This document shows positions 9,155-18,182 of a stretch of 64,000 bases of DNA, piece by piece. Every line of letters begins with the position of its first letter. Positions within the stretch are counted from its first letter, which is position 1. This DNA comes from DASVBE01 sp963770375 (GTDB lineage Bacteria; Actinomycetota; Actinomycetes; Streptosporangiales; Streptosporangiaceae). The stretch covers positions 1 through 64,000 of the forward strand of contig CAVYPM010000002.1 in NCBI GenBank assembly GCA_963770375.1. The letters are read 5' to 3'. Below the pieces are notes generated by a model. The model was not told where the DNA came from, searched no databases, and saw only the letters and a program-made list of their open reading frames with translations. Made by a program: the position numbers and the translations under genes.

Positions 9155-9412
9155 TCAGCCCGTCCCATCGGCCAGGCGGCTCAATTCCACAAGCTCCAGG
9201 CGGATTCCCAGGAGGCGGTCGAGCACGCCGCGCAGGCCCGGTAGATCCAGTTCGCCGATCAGCGCGGTGTCCGTGCCGTAGGGCTCGATGCGAAGGTCTT
9301 CGAAGGCCGCGCGGCTGGCTTCACCCAGGCGACCGGAAACGATGATCCGATAGCAGCGCGGCCGTGTGCTGTACCTCCCGGACGCAGCAGACCGGTCCCG
9401 AACTTTGCCCAT
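9155..9412 (-). CDS. Small conserved protein, paralogue B (function unknown)
   Basis: An 85-residue protein. Its YRIIVSGRLGEASRAAFEDL core, then LRIEPYGTDTALIGELDLPG and a final helix VLDRLLGIRLELVELSRL, are about two thirds identical to the gene at 7975-8316. ATG 9412 is chosen because AGGAGGT lies about a dozen bases upstream; earlier codons overlap it. No signal peptide or membrane segment. Duplicate genes 0.9 kb apart on the same strand suggest a local duplication followed by divergence. Confidence 0.6.
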   Translation of the reverse strand: MGKVRDRSAASGRYSTRPRCYRIIVSGRLGEASRAAFEDLRIEPYGTDTALIGELDLPGLRGVLDRLLGIRLELVELSRLADGTG

Positions 9413-9519
9413 CCTGATCAGACACCTCCTAGCGACCGCGCCCATTTACCCAGGCGCTGCCCAATAACCCGCGACCGCACATCCGAACCCGGCCCGGCGC
9501 GCTCCTGCGGCCCGGTTCC

Positions 9520-9593
9520 TTCGGAGCGGAGGCTGAGAGGTTGGTCCCGGGCCTGAGGAGTCTTCGGAGCGGAAGGCTGAGAGGTTTGGTCCC
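9520..9593. repeat. Imperfect direct repeat, about 30 bp, two copies
   Basis: Copies at 9520-9548 and 9563-9593 share TTCGGAGCGGA-GGCTGAGAGGT-TGGTCCC, differing only by two single-base insertions. They lie in the spacer before the methyltransferase. Confidence 0.75.
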
Positions 9594-9714
9594 TCAGAAC
9601 GCGCCGCCCCGGGCCAGGTCATCGTCACATCGTTTAAGGCTCAAGAGAAGAGATGATGCCGGCTAGGCAGACGGCAGGTAAAGCAGGGGTAACAGGTAAA
9701 GCGGAGGTGAATGG

Positions 9715-10501
9715 ATGGCCAGGATCAGCTACGACGATCAGACCGCGGCGGCCTATAAGGCGGTCCGCGAGATCCCGCGCGACGGGCTCTCGGACTGGCG
9801 CGAGGCTGTCCGGCGGCAGCTCAGGCCCTCGCCCGGCATGACCGTGGTGGACATCGGCGCGGGGACCGGCGTGTTCGCCACCGCCTTCAGCGACTGGTTC
9901 GGCCTCAGCGTCCTGGCCGTCGAGCCGTCGGCGGCGATGCGAGCCCAGATCCCGGCCCGCCCGGCCCGGCCCGGCCACCGGCCGCCCGGGCATCCAGGTG
10001 CTCGAGGGACAGGCCAGCGCCCTCCCGCTGCCCGGTCAGTCGGCGGACGGCGCCTGGATGTCGCTCATGATCCACCACATCCCCGACCTCGAAGCTGCCG
10101 CCCGCGAGATCCGCCGCGTCCTCCGGCCTGGCGCTCCCGTGCTGATCCGCCAGGGATACCCGGGCCGGGGCGACCCGGCGCGCACCTTTCCCTGGGAGTT
10201 CTTCCCCGAGACCGCCCGGTCGGTCAGCACGTTTCCTACCGTCGAGCAGGTATGCCAGGCGTTCGGCACCGCAGGATTCCGTCGCGAGGCGATTGAGCCG
10301 GTCCCCGAGAGATGGATCAGCCTGGCCGGGTTCCTCGACCAGGCAGACACCTTCCGCCACTCCGACACGAACCTGCGCAGCCTCACCGAGGAGGAGTACC
10401 TGCGCGGCAAGGAACAGCTCCGCCGCGCCGTGGAGCAGGCCGGGCCCGCAGCCCGCAACGAGGCCAGGACCTCGTGGCTGGAGCTGCTGGTCCTGCGCTG
10501 A
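9715..10501 (+). pseudogene. Class I SAM-dependent methyltransferase, single frameshift
   Basis: The start ATG 9715 follows GGAGGTGA. Frame one gives SYDDQTAAAYKAVREIP and motif I TVVDIGAGTGVFATAF, then VLAVEPSAAMRAQIP. The remaining domain continues in the next frame: IQVLEGQASALPLPG, IHHIPDLEAAAREIRRVLRPG and an about 100-residue C-terminal region with FRREAIEPVPERW. The shift falls at about 9955-9990, in a CCCGG-repeat stretch prone to slippage. One missing or extra base restores a 260-residue Methyltransf_11-type enzyme. Substrate unknown. Either a recent pseudogene or a sequencing error. Confidence 0.75.
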
Positions 10502-10540
10502 CCGCAGGCCTGCCTGAGTTAAAAGCGGCTCGCCCGCGGC

Positions 10541-11029
10541 TCACTTGGTCAGCACTATCCACTGCTGGCCGTCGATGAGCTCGCGTGCCGCGTCGAGGTG
10601 ACCAGCGTGGCAGGCGGTCTCAGCGATCACATGCAGGACGATCTCGCGCACGTCGCCGAGCCGCCAGCTGCCAAACACGTCGTCAGGCCACCAGGCCGGC
10701 GGGCTGTCCAGGGACGTCGCGGCAATGATCGCGTCGGCCCGCTCTATCTCCCGCCGGTAGAGGTCCAGCACCGCGCCGGCCGTCAGGCCCGCGGGGACCT
10801 GCCAGGCATTGCCGGGCTCATCGTCCGGCCACGGCTCGCCCGCGACGACGGCACGGAACCAGAACCGCTCGACGTCGATGGTCAGATGGTGCACCAGCCC
10901 GGCGCAGGTCCACTGGGAGGGCAGCATGGGGCGCTGCAGGTCCTCCGCAGAAAGGCCCTCCAGGATGCCGAGCACGTGCTCGCGCTGGTTCGCAAGGGAC
11001 GACAGCAGCGTCTGGCTCTCCCTGGTCAC
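10541..11029 (-). CDS. DinB/DUF664-family protein
   Basis: This 162-residue four-helix-bundle protein fits the DinB-like DUF664 family: TLLSSLANQREHVLGILEG, VHHLTIDVERFWFR with a metal-ligand His, and HVIAETACHAGHLDAAREL supplying two more His ligands in the last helix. Family members are metal-dependent thiol transferases or of unknown role. GTG 11029 is preceded by GGGAGGA six bases upstream. It is the distal gene of a tight minus-strand run that begins at 13048. Confidence 0.85.
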   Translation of the reverse strand: MTRESQTLLSSLANQREHVLGILEGLSAEDLQRPMLPSQWTCAGLVHHLTIDVERFWFRAVVAGEPWPDDEPGNAWQVPAGLTAGAVLDLYRREIERADAIIAATSLDSPPAWWPDDVFGSWRLGDVREIVLHVIAETACHAGHLDAARELIDGQQWIVLTK

Positions 11030-11056
11030 GTGAGTCCTCCCTCGGTTGCTCAGGAT

Positions 11057-11401
11057 CTAGTTCTGGCTCCACGCGCCTTCGGAGAGGATCAGCCACACGC
11101 CGACCTGCCCGAGGGGAAGATGCGAGAGGCGGTCGCGGATCAGGTCCGCGCGCCGCTGCTTGTCCGCCACGCGGCTGCCGAAGAGCTTGGTGCGCACCTC
11201 GATCACCACGTCGAGCTCGCCCACGTCCAGGGGAGACTTCTTCCGGAACCGGATCTCTATGTCGCCCGGCTGGACCGGGCCGGTCACCGGTTCCTCAGCG
11301 CATTCGACCGCCTCGCCGACAACAGCCGGCAGCAGCTCGCCCAGGTGGCGCAGGACCTCCTCATCCACGCTCCCGCCGTACGTCACGTCGATCAGCGGCA
11401 T
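11057..11401 (-). CDS. Tautomerase-superfamily-like small protein
   Basis: A 114-residue protein that begins Met-Pro-Leu-Ile, leaving an N-terminal Pro after Met removal as in 4-oxalocrotonate tautomerases. It continues with a strand-helix-strand pattern (LRHLGELLPAVVGEAV, then DIEIRFRKKSPLD and LDVVIEVRTKLF). The length fits a single-chain two-motif tautomerase or a CHMI-like member. The start ATG has GAGAGC upstream. Spacing to its neighbours is under 30 bases, so co-transcription is likely. Enzymatic activity is inferred only from the Pro and the fold-like pattern. Confidence 0.5.
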   Translation of the reverse strand: MPLIDVTYGGSVDEEVLRHLGELLPAVVGEAVECAEEPVTGPVQPGDIEIRFRKKSPLDVGELDVVIEVRTKLFGSRVADKQRRADLIRDRLSHLPLGQVGVWLILSEGAWSQN

Positions 11402-11414
11402 GGGACGAAGCTCT

Positions 11415-12095
11415 CTAGCCGCCGGCCGGAGGCCGGTTCAGGCTGGTCAGGGCCGTGTTCAGCACCTCGAGCGTCAGGGCGGGATCGCTGAAGTCGCCGG
11501 CGCCCAGGACACACACCCACGCGCGCTCGTCCTCGCTGCCCAGGGCGAACGTGGTGCCGTCGGGCAGCGCATCGGCGAGAGCCCGCCGCAGCGGTGCGTC
11601 CAGGTCCTGGCCCTCGGGCAGGAACACCACGCCGGCCGGAGGCCCGCTCGGCGGGGCATTCCTGGCCGCCAGAACCGCCGCCTCCAGCGCGTCAAGATCG
11701 GCCAGGCCCGCGAGCGCACGCGCGGGAACCGACTCGCGCGCCCGGATCATGGACAGGAACTCGTGCTCCACGCCCAGGTAGCCGTCGCCCAGCTCAAAGG
11801 CGACCTCGGCGCCCCGCGTCAGCACGAAGCCGTCAGGCACGAGGAACCGGGACCGGGGCGGGGGTGAATAGCCGGGACTGCTGACGATGGCAAGCACCGC
11901 CGCCTCAGCCTGGGCGAGGTCGAGCAAGGGCGAGATGACGGTTACCGGCCACCCGCCGTCGTGGAGCATCGCCAGGAACATGTGCTCTGGCCCGCCGACC
12001 GGGCTCCCGAGAGACCGCGCGATCTCGGCCGCCCGGCCCTTGATCATGTAGTACTGCGCGGTGGGCGACACTGTCCTGTCAAATACCAGGCCCAT
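11415..12095 (-). CDS. Double Clp-N (Clp R) domain protein
   Basis: A 226-residue protein with two Clp amino-terminal repeats: AAEIARSLGSPVGGPEHMFLAML (about 20-70) and GAEVAFELGDGYLGVEHEFLSM (about 95-145), each matching the helix pair used by ClpA/ClpC to bind substrates. No AAA+ module follows, so it is a free-standing adaptor-like protein; the last 80 residues are unassigned. ATG 12095 is six bases after TACGAT, suggesting a leaderless message; GTG 12101 is the alternative. Related stand-alone Clp-N proteins are common in actinobacteria and poorly studied. Confidence 0.75.
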   Translation of the reverse strand: MGLVFDRTVSPTAQYYMIKGRAAEIARSLGSPVGGPEHMFLAMLHDGGWPVTVISPLLDLAQAEAAVLAIVSSPGYSPPPRSRFLVPDGFVLTRGAEVAFELGDGYLGVEHEFLSMIRARESVPARALAGLADLDALEAAVLAARNAPPSGPPAGVVFLPEGQDLDAPLRRALADALPDGTTFALGSEDERAWVCVLGAGDFSDPALTLEVLNTALTSLNRPPAGG

Positions 12096-12115
12096 GCCCA
12101 CATCGTAGGCGCGGC

Positions 12116-13048
12116 CTACGACACCAGCCCGTCATCAGCCCCCGGCCGCTCCCCGGAGGCCTGCAGCAGGCGGTCAAGAGTGCGCCGGCCGACGGAAGCC
12201 ATCGTGGGGTTGGTGGTGACGTAGTACCAGACCAGGCCCATGGCCTGCGCGAACGCCCACGCCTTCCCGCGCTCCCACTCAGCGTCATCGCAGCTGAGGT
12301 CCGCCCGGAGGATCTCGCGCGGCCCGCTGTCGAGCAGGTGCCAGGCGCCGACGAGATCCAGGGCCGGATCGGCCGGGCCCAGGGACCCGACGTCGATCAC
12401 ACCAGCCAGCCGCCCGCCGTCCACGAGCACATTCCCTGGCACCAGGTCGCGGTGGTTCATCACGTCCGGGACGCCGTCCCGCGGCGCCGCCCGCAAAACC
12501 TGCCACATCCGCCGCAGCCGCGGCACGTCCAGCAGCCCTTCGCTGCGGGCAAAGCAGGTTTCCAGCCAGTCGTCCTGCGACTCCAGCACCCCGCCCCGCC
12601 CCGAACCGGCGAACCTCCGGCCGCCCGTGCCAATTGCCCGGACATCGCTGATGAAGGAGGCCAGATCATGCGCAAAGGCCACCGACCCGCCCGGGTCCGC
12701 GTCGGTCGCCACGGTCCCCGGCACCCACGTCTGCACCGACCAGGGAAGCGGATAGCCAGCCCCGGGCTTCCCCAGCGCGGCCGGCTCCGGGGTCGGGAAC
12801 CGCGTGCTCCCGGCCAGCGTCCGCGCCGCCTCCGCCTCCGACTCGAGCCACCGGAGCGTCCTGGCCGGGTCGCCCGGCCGGAGCGGGAACCGGGCGGCAA
12901 GCCGGTCACCAAGACGGAACAGCGCGTTGTCCGTGCCCTGCGACCGCACCTCCCGCACCGGCAGCCCCGCCCAGCCCGGGAACTGCTCCGCCACCAGCGC
13001 CGTCACAACGCCCGTCGTCACGGTCAGCTGATCGGGATGCATCATCAT
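12116..13048 (-). CDS. Aminoglycoside phosphotransferase-family kinase
   Basis: A 310-residue APH-fold enzyme: TDNALFRLGDRLAARFPLR with the ATP-lobe elements, NHRDLVPGNVLVDG as catalytic loop (His-Arg-Asp and Asn), and GVIDVGSLGPADPALDLVG as the metal-binding segment with the DPALDL element typical of this subgroup. ATG 13048 is the first of three adjacent Met codons, with GAGG upstream. It begins the minus-strand run 13048-10541. Whether it confers resistance cannot be said. Confidence 0.85.
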   Translation of the reverse strand: MMMHPDQLTVTTGVVTALVAEQFPGWAGLPVREVRSQGTDNALFRLGDRLAARFPLRPGDPARTLRWLESEAEAARTLAGSTRFPTPEPAALGKPGAGYPLPWSVQTWVPGTVATDADPGGSVAFAHDLASFISDVRAIGTGGRRFAGSGRGGVLESQDDWLETCFARSEGLLDVPRLRRMWQVLRAAPRDGVPDVMNHRDLVPGNVLVDGGRLAGVIDVGSLGPADPALDLVGAWHLLDSGPREILRADLSCDDAEWERGKAWAFAQAMGLVWYYVTTNPTMASVGRRTLDRLLQASGERPGADDGLVS

Positions 13049-13107
13049 GGGCCTCAAGCGGCAAGATAGAACCAGCCTGGCCGCCGTGGCGAGCATGAGG
13101 AGTCGAG

Positions 13108-13929
13108 ATGCCGTGGTTCCCGGACTTCGTCAACGCCGCGGAGCTGGCGCGGAAGCAAACCCGCGCCGCCGTGCAGGCCGACCCGGTCGGCCAGTACATC
13201 GCCGCCCTCGACAGGGGCGAGACCGGCCCGCTGGAAACAGGCTGGCCGGACCACGTCACGGTCTACGACCCCCGCGCCGGCGAGGTAAGAGGCCACCGCG
13301 ACCTCCGCCACTTCGTCAGGGAAAGCCAGAGCCTCCTCGCCGCCCGCCACGCCCGCACCGAGACCGTGGCCTGCACCGTCGCCGGGGACCGGGCCGTCGT
13401 CGAGCTCATGGCCCACGTCACCGTCGACGGCCGCGAGCAGCCCTGGCCCGCCGCCATCGTGGCCGACTCCGCCGACGACCGGTCGATCACCTTCCGCACC
13501 TACCTCAGCCTGTGGGTGCTCGACGGCCAGCACCACCCCCGCCCGCCCATCCTGCGCCCCGGCCCGGCACCGGCCCGGCCCGGCGGCATCGTCGGCCGCT
13601 ACCAGGCCGCACTCGCCGCCGGCGACACCGAGGCGATCGTCGCCACCTTCGCCCCGGACGGCTACCTCCAGGAGCCCCTCGGCCCGCCGCACTCCCACCG
13701 CGGCCAGGCCGAGCTCCGTGACTTCTTCGCCCGCTGCTTCCGCGACGGCGGCATCGGCCTGGAGCCCTGCCGCGTCACCGACGACGGCGTCCGCTGCGCC
13801 CTCGAGTACAACCTCGTCAGCTGGGGCCGCGGCGAAATGCCCCCGCAGGCCGGCCTGGCGGTCTTCGAGCGCAGCCCGGACGGCCGGCTCGCCGCCGCCC
13901 GGGTCTACGACGACGTAGCCGCCCCGTAG
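13108..13929 (+). CDS. Tandem SnoaL-like/NTF2-fold protein
   Basis: This 273-residue protein contains two NTF2-like cone domains. The first (about 25-135) has QYIAALDRGETGPLE, VTVYDPRAGEVRGHRDLRHF; the second (about 150-270) repeats the plan with GRYQAALAAGDTEAIVATFA and GYLQEPLGPPHSHRGQAEL. Such domains bind small molecules or act as isomerases or cyclases. GAGGAG sits six bases before ATG 13108. It is divergent from the phosphotransferase with 59 bases between starts, so shared control is likely. No catalytic assignment is possible. Confidence 0.7.
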   Translation: MPWFPDFVNAAELARKQTRAAVQADPVGQYIAALDRGETGPLETGWPDHVTVYDPRAGEVRGHRDLRHFVRESQSLLAARHARTETVACTVAGDRAVVELMAHVTVDGREQPWPAAIVADSADDRSITFRTYLSLWVLDGQHHPRPPILRPGPAPARPGGIVGRYQAALAAGDTEAIVATFAPDGYLQEPLGPPHSHRGQAELRDFFARCFRDGGIGLEPCRVTDDGVRCALEYNLVSWGRGEMPPQAGLAVFERSPDGRLAAARVYDDVAAP

Positions 13930-14098
13930 CCAGGCCGTTCCGCTCACCGCTGATTCCCGCTTTACCCGCCCGCACCCGGGCACGGTCACAGCCACGGGAC
14001 CGGGCACACGCGCCGTACGCGGGGCCGCTGGCCTGCTGCGGCAGCGCAACTTCCGGCTGCTGTGGATCGGCGAGACGATCAGCAGCGGCGGCGACGCC

Positions 14099-15298
14099 AT
14101 GGCCGTGGTCGGGATGCCGCTGCTGGCCGTCACCGTCCTGCACGCCAGCACGGTCGCGGTCGCGGCGATCACCGCGTCGGCCTACCTGCCCTGGCTGATC
14201 ATCGGGCTGCCGGCCGGAGCCTGGGTGGACCGGCTCCCCTGCCGCAGGCTAATGATCACCTGCGACATCATGTCTTTTACTCTTTACGCTAGTTTGCCTG
14301 CTTCGGCTTGGGCCGGAGAACTCACCATCGCTCAAGTCATTGCGGTCGCCCTGGCCGCCGGGTCGGTAAGCGTCCTGTTCACCACCGCCTACCGGGTCCT
14401 GCTGCCCTCACTGGTCGCCCCGGAAGACCTGATCGAGGGCAACGCCAAACTCCAGGGCAGCGCGGCCGCCGCCGCGATCGGCGGCCGGGCCGCCAGCGGG
14501 ATCGCCGCGGAGGCGGTCGGCGCCGCGACCGCGCTGATGTTCAACGCGGCCAGCTTCGCAGTCTCCGCCGCCTGCCTGCTCGCCATCCGGCCGGCCGCGC
14601 CGCCGCCGCCCGCTACATCAGCGCCGCCCGCCGCCCGCCCGGCCACCACCCTGCGGGCCGAGATAGCCGAGGGCACCCGGTTCATCCGCCGCGACCCCTA
14701 CCTGCGCCCGCTGACGCTCTACGGCTGCGCCGCGAACCTGGCCTACAGCGGCAGCACGGCCCTGGTCGTGCTGCTCCTGGTCCGGGTGATCGGTCTTGGC
14801 CCGGCCGCGGCCGGCCTGCTGCTGGCCGTGTCCGGCTTCGGCGGGATCGGCGGCGCGCTGGCCGCCCGCAGGCTGGCCCGGCGGGCCGGGTCGGCCCGCG
14901 CGCTGCTGCTCTGCGCCGCCGCTGGCGGGCTGTCCGGCCTGCTGATCCCGCTGGCCGGCCCGGGCCCGCGGGCCGCGTTCTTCGCCGCCGGGGCCACCAC
15001 GGTCTCCGCGGCCATCGCCGTCAGCAACATCGTCATCGGCAGCTTCCGCCAGGCCTACTGCCCGCCCGCCCTCCTCGGCCGGGTCACCGCCACGATGAGC
15101 CTGCTCGTCCGGGCCGGCATACCCCTCGGCGCGCTGGCCGCCGGGGCCATCGCCGCCGCCGTCGGGGTCCGCGGCGCCTTGTGGGTCCTGATGACCTGCT
15201 TCGCCCTGTCCGCCGCGCTGCTCGCCACCCCGGCCATCAGGTCCGCCAGGAACCTGCCGCGGCAACCGGCGGCGGCCCTGAGCCGGGCCGGCCGGTAA
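14099..15298 (+). CDS. MFS exporter (EntS-like), true start uncertain
   Basis: The 399-residue product carries MFS helices and a PLLAVTVLHASTVAVAAI TM1 end, LPAGAWVDRLPCRRLMI as motif A, and a C-terminal half with GRVTATMSLLVRAGIPLGAL, as in enterobactin-exporter-like MFS proteins. The same frame stays open upstream and encodes LLRQRNFRLLWIGETIS, the conserved N-terminus of this family, from about 13985. Yet no ATG, GTG or TTG occurs in frame there, so the real start codon has been lost or shifted. Around 14265-14345 the codons turn AT-rich, unlike the rest of the gene. Confidence 0.8.
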   Translation: MAVVGMPLLAVTVLHASTVAVAAITASAYLPWLIIGLPAGAWVDRLPCRRLMITCDIMSFTLYASLPASAWAGELTIAQVIAVALAAGSVSVLFTTAYRVLLPSLVAPEDLIEGNAKLQGSAAAAAIGGRAASGIAAEAVGAATALMFNAASFAVSAACLLAIRPAAPPPPATSAPPAARPATTLRAEIAEGTRFIRRDPYLRPLTLYGCAANLAYSGSTALVVLLLVRVIGLGPAAAGLLLAVSGFGGIGGALAARRLARRAGSARALLLCAAAGGLSGLLIPLAGPGPRAAFFAAGATTVSAAIAVSNIVIGSFRQAYCPPALLGRVTATMSLLVRAGIPLGALAAGAIAAAVGVRGALWVLMTCFALSAALLATPAIRSARNLPRQPAAALSRAGR

Positions 15299-15389
15299 TG
15301 GCTCCGCGGCCATTCCGGCGGGACCGGGCGGGTCAGATAATCGGGCTGGAGCGTGGCTTTCGCCGGGCCGGGACAGAAAGGGATGCGCG

Positions 15390-15809
15390 ATGCCCGAGGA
15401 GAATAAGGACCTGGTCCGCCGCCTGGTGCAGGGGTGGCAGCACGAGCACCGCAGCGAGGTCGCGGAAGAGCTGATCGCCGACGATTTCGTGGACCGCAGC
15501 GCCCGGCCCGGCGAGCAGGGGACCAGGGCGGACGGGATCGCGTTCCTGAAGTACATGTGGACCGCCCTGCCCGACTTTTCCGTGGACATCAAGCAGATGA
15601 TCGGCGAAGGCGACCTGGTCGCCACGCTCAAGACGTTCTCCGGCACGCACGAGGGCGAGTTCCTCGGTTACCCGCCCACCGGCCGGCGAGTGACGTTCGA
15701 GGTGTTCGACCTGGTCCGGGTCAACGACGGGCAGGTGACCGAGCACTGGGCGGTCATCGACATGGACGGCCTGAAGCGGCAGCTCAGCCAGGGCCCGGCG
15801 GACGGCTGA
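15390..15809 (+). CDS. SnoaL-type ester cyclase / NTF2-fold protein
   Basis: A 139-residue single-domain protein: MPEENKDLVRRLVQGWQ, ELIADDFVDRSARPG, FLKYMWTALPDFSVDIKQMI, LGYPPTGRRVTFEVFDLVRV and EHWAVIDMDGLKRQL match the SnoaL polyketide-cyclase-like family, including the catalytic-type Asp/His positions of the barrel. Substrate unknown and probably not a polyketide outside a cluster. GAAAGGG lies seven bases before the ATG. Confidence 0.8.
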   Translation: MPEENKDLVRRLVQGWQHEHRSEVAEELIADDFVDRSARPGEQGTRADGIAFLKYMWTALPDFSVDIKQMIGEGDLVATLKTFSGTHEGEFLGYPPTGRRVTFEVFDLVRVNDGQVTEHWAVIDMDGLKRQLSQGPADG

Positions 15810-15920
15810 GAACGGGGCGCCGTCACCCGCCGGGACGGGGCGATGTCACAGCCGGGGGCCTTCGTCCCGTCTTAGTCGTGGCCCCGGCGAAAGATGCCGG
15901 GGACAGCTGAGGAGACAGTC

Positions 15921-16739
15921 ATGACATCGCTCGCGTACCGGCGCTCGGGGTCGGGGGAGCCGCTGGTGCTGCTGCACCCGCTCGGGTCGTCGCGCCAGGC
16001 CTGGGACCCGGTCGCGCCGGCGCTGGCCCGCCACTTCGACGTCATCGCGGTGGACCTGCCGGGCTTCGGCGAGTCCGCGCCGCTGCCCGGCGAGCCGTCG
16101 CCGGCCGCGCTGGCCGCGGCGGTGGCCGGCCTGCTGGACGAGCTCGGCGTCACCACGCCGCACGTGGCCGGGAACTCACTCGGCGGCTGGGTGGCGATGG
16201 AGCTGGCCCGCCACCGCTTGATGGCGTCGGTCACCCTGCTGTCCCCGGCCGGGCTGTGGCGGGGCAGCACGCCGTACTACTGCCGGATCAGCCTGCGCGC
16301 CACGCGGTGGCTGGCCCGGCACGCGACCGGGCCGGTCTGCTGGCTGGTCCGCTTCCGCCCCGGGCGGGTGCTGGTCCTCGGCCAGACGCACGGCCGGCCC
16401 GGGCGGCTGAGCGCCGGCTACGCGCAGGCGGCCGTCCGCACGCTCGGCAGCAGCCCCGGGTTCGGCGCGGTGCTGCGGGCCACGCTGCACCGCCGGATCC
16501 TGGTCACCGAGCCGGTCGGCGCGCCGGTCACGGTGGCGATCGGCGACCGGGACCGGATGCTCCCGCGCCAGGCCCGGTATCTCGATCAGCTGCCGCCCGG
16601 CACGCACGTCGGCGACCTGCCCGGCTGCGGGCATGTGCCGATGTCCGACGACCCCGGCGCGGTCACCGCGCTGATCATGCGCTCCGCCGCCCGGGCCGTC
16701 ACCACGGGACCCGGCGCCGGGCCGGCCGCGGCGGACTGA
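15921..16739 (+). CDS. Alpha/beta hydrolase
   Basis: The 272-residue enzyme has the oxyanion segment LVLLHPLGSSRQAWDPV, nucleophile elbow AGNSLGGW (Ser), acid loop VAIGDRDRMLP (Asp) and the His in GCGHVPMSDDP. Substrate cannot be inferred. ATG 15921 is chosen over an upstream ATG because GAGGAGA lies seven bases before it. On the other strand the MFS reading frame from 18182 runs on through this gene, which is best explained by a frameshift in that gene. Confidence 0.85.
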   Translation: MTSLAYRRSGSGEPLVLLHPLGSSRQAWDPVAPALARHFDVIAVDLPGFGESAPLPGEPSPAALAAAVAGLLDELGVTTPHVAGNSLGGWVAMELARHRLMASVTLLSPAGLWRGSTPYYCRISLRATRWLARHATGPVCWLVRFRPGRVLVLGQTHGRPGRLSAGYAQAAVRTLGSSPGFGAVLRATLHRRILVTEPVGAPVTVAIGDRDRMLPRQARYLDQLPPGTHVGDLPGCGHVPMSDDPGAVTALIMRSAARAVTTGPGAGPAAAD

Positions 16740-16824
16740 CCCGGAATGGGCCCGGCCGGACGCCTGGCGGCCCAGCCGCGCGTGATGACCGGACGCCGGC
16801 CGGACGCGGCCCGCGCGGTGCGGT

Positions 16825-18182
16825 TCACCGGTCCTGGGGGCAGGCGGCCCGGACGGCGATCCGTCCGGCAGCGAGACCGCACCCGCCTCGGCGGCGATCA
16901 GCGCGTCGGCGGGCAGGCGGCCGGCCAGCCACTGCAGGCCCCCGATCGCCACCCCCGCTCCGGTCGCCACCAGCAGCCACGGCAGCCACACAGCGACCGA
17001 GGCCAGCGCGGCCACAGCCGGCGCGAGCACGCCCGCGCCGGTGAACGCGTACTGGAACGCGGCCAGGTAACGGCCCCGGGCCTGCGGCGGCGCCACCGAG
17101 GCGGCCAGCGCCCCCGCGCGGGGCCCGCAGACCAGTCCCGCGGCGGCCAGCAGCACGATGGCCATCATCAGGTCGGCCGGGCGCCAGGCCGGGGGCAGCA
17201 GGATCGCGGCCAGGCTCACCGCGCACCACGCCACGTACAGGACCGCGCCCGCCTGAATCGCCGCGACCCTGGTCAGGCGGCCGGTCATGCGCAGCGCGAA
17301 GGTCCCGGCCAGGCTGCTCAGCGTGGTCGACACCGCCAGCAGCGTGCCCGGCAGCCAGTCCGGGGCGTGCAGCTCCTCGATCACGTACACCGGCATGCCG
17401 GTCAGGTAGAAGTCGACCGCGAGCATGACCAGCCCGGTGAGCACGATCAGCGCCAGGAAGGGCCGGTCGGACAGCGGCCCCGCACGCCCCGCCCGCCGGG
17501 CCCGGCCCCCGGGTCCCGCGGGCCCGTCCGGGCCGCCGGACCCGGACGCGGGCGGCCAGGGCACGCGGACGCACCAGGCCAGCAGGACGGCACAGGCCAG
17601 GAAGCTGACACCGTCGGCGGCGACCGCGATCCGGTAGACGCCCGGCCCGGCGACGGTCAGCAGCCCTCCGGTGGCCAGCCCGCCCAGGCCGAAGCACCCG
17701 GCCCGGACCATGTTCACCACCGCGAACGGCCGGTCCGGCGGCCCGCTCCCGGAGACGTCGGAAACCAGGGCAAACAGCGAGCTGTAGAACAGCTGCTGCC
17801 CGGTGGCCAGCAGCATCGCCGCGGCCAGCACCGGCAGCTCGGACCGGGCCAGCAGGTAGCCGGCCGCGCCGAGGGCCTGGACCAGCTGGGACGCGATGAC
17901 CACGGACCGGGCCCCGGCCCAGTCCACCAGCCGCCCGGTGAACGCCGGGACCGCCAGGCCGGCCAGCGCCCCCATCGAGATCACCGGGCCCGCCACGTTC
18001 AGCGGCAGCCCGACGTCCCTGGTCAGGTACACCAGCGTCAGCGGCAGGAATAAGCCGGACCCGAAGTTGTCCACGCCCAGCGCGGCCAGCAGCGCAGTCT
18101 GGTTCCGCTGCGCGGTGCGGGGAGAGGTTAAGCGGCCGGGCGGAGCCCAGGCAGGCAGCAGCCTGCGGCAGTCGATCGCCAT
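16825..18182 (-). CDS. MFS transporter with a probable C-terminal frameshift
   Basis: About 450 residues with twelve hydrophobic segments: GVDNFGSGLFLPLTLVYL in TM1, FTGRLVDWAGARSVVIASQL for motif A, and a duplicated second half. In the observed frame there is no stop until 16176, adding about 210 residues of Arg/Gly/Pro-rich sequence antisense to the hydrolase gene. One more base in the run of five G at 16836-16840 restores a stop at 16825, giving a normal-length transporter. The substrate is unknown. Confidence 0.75.
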
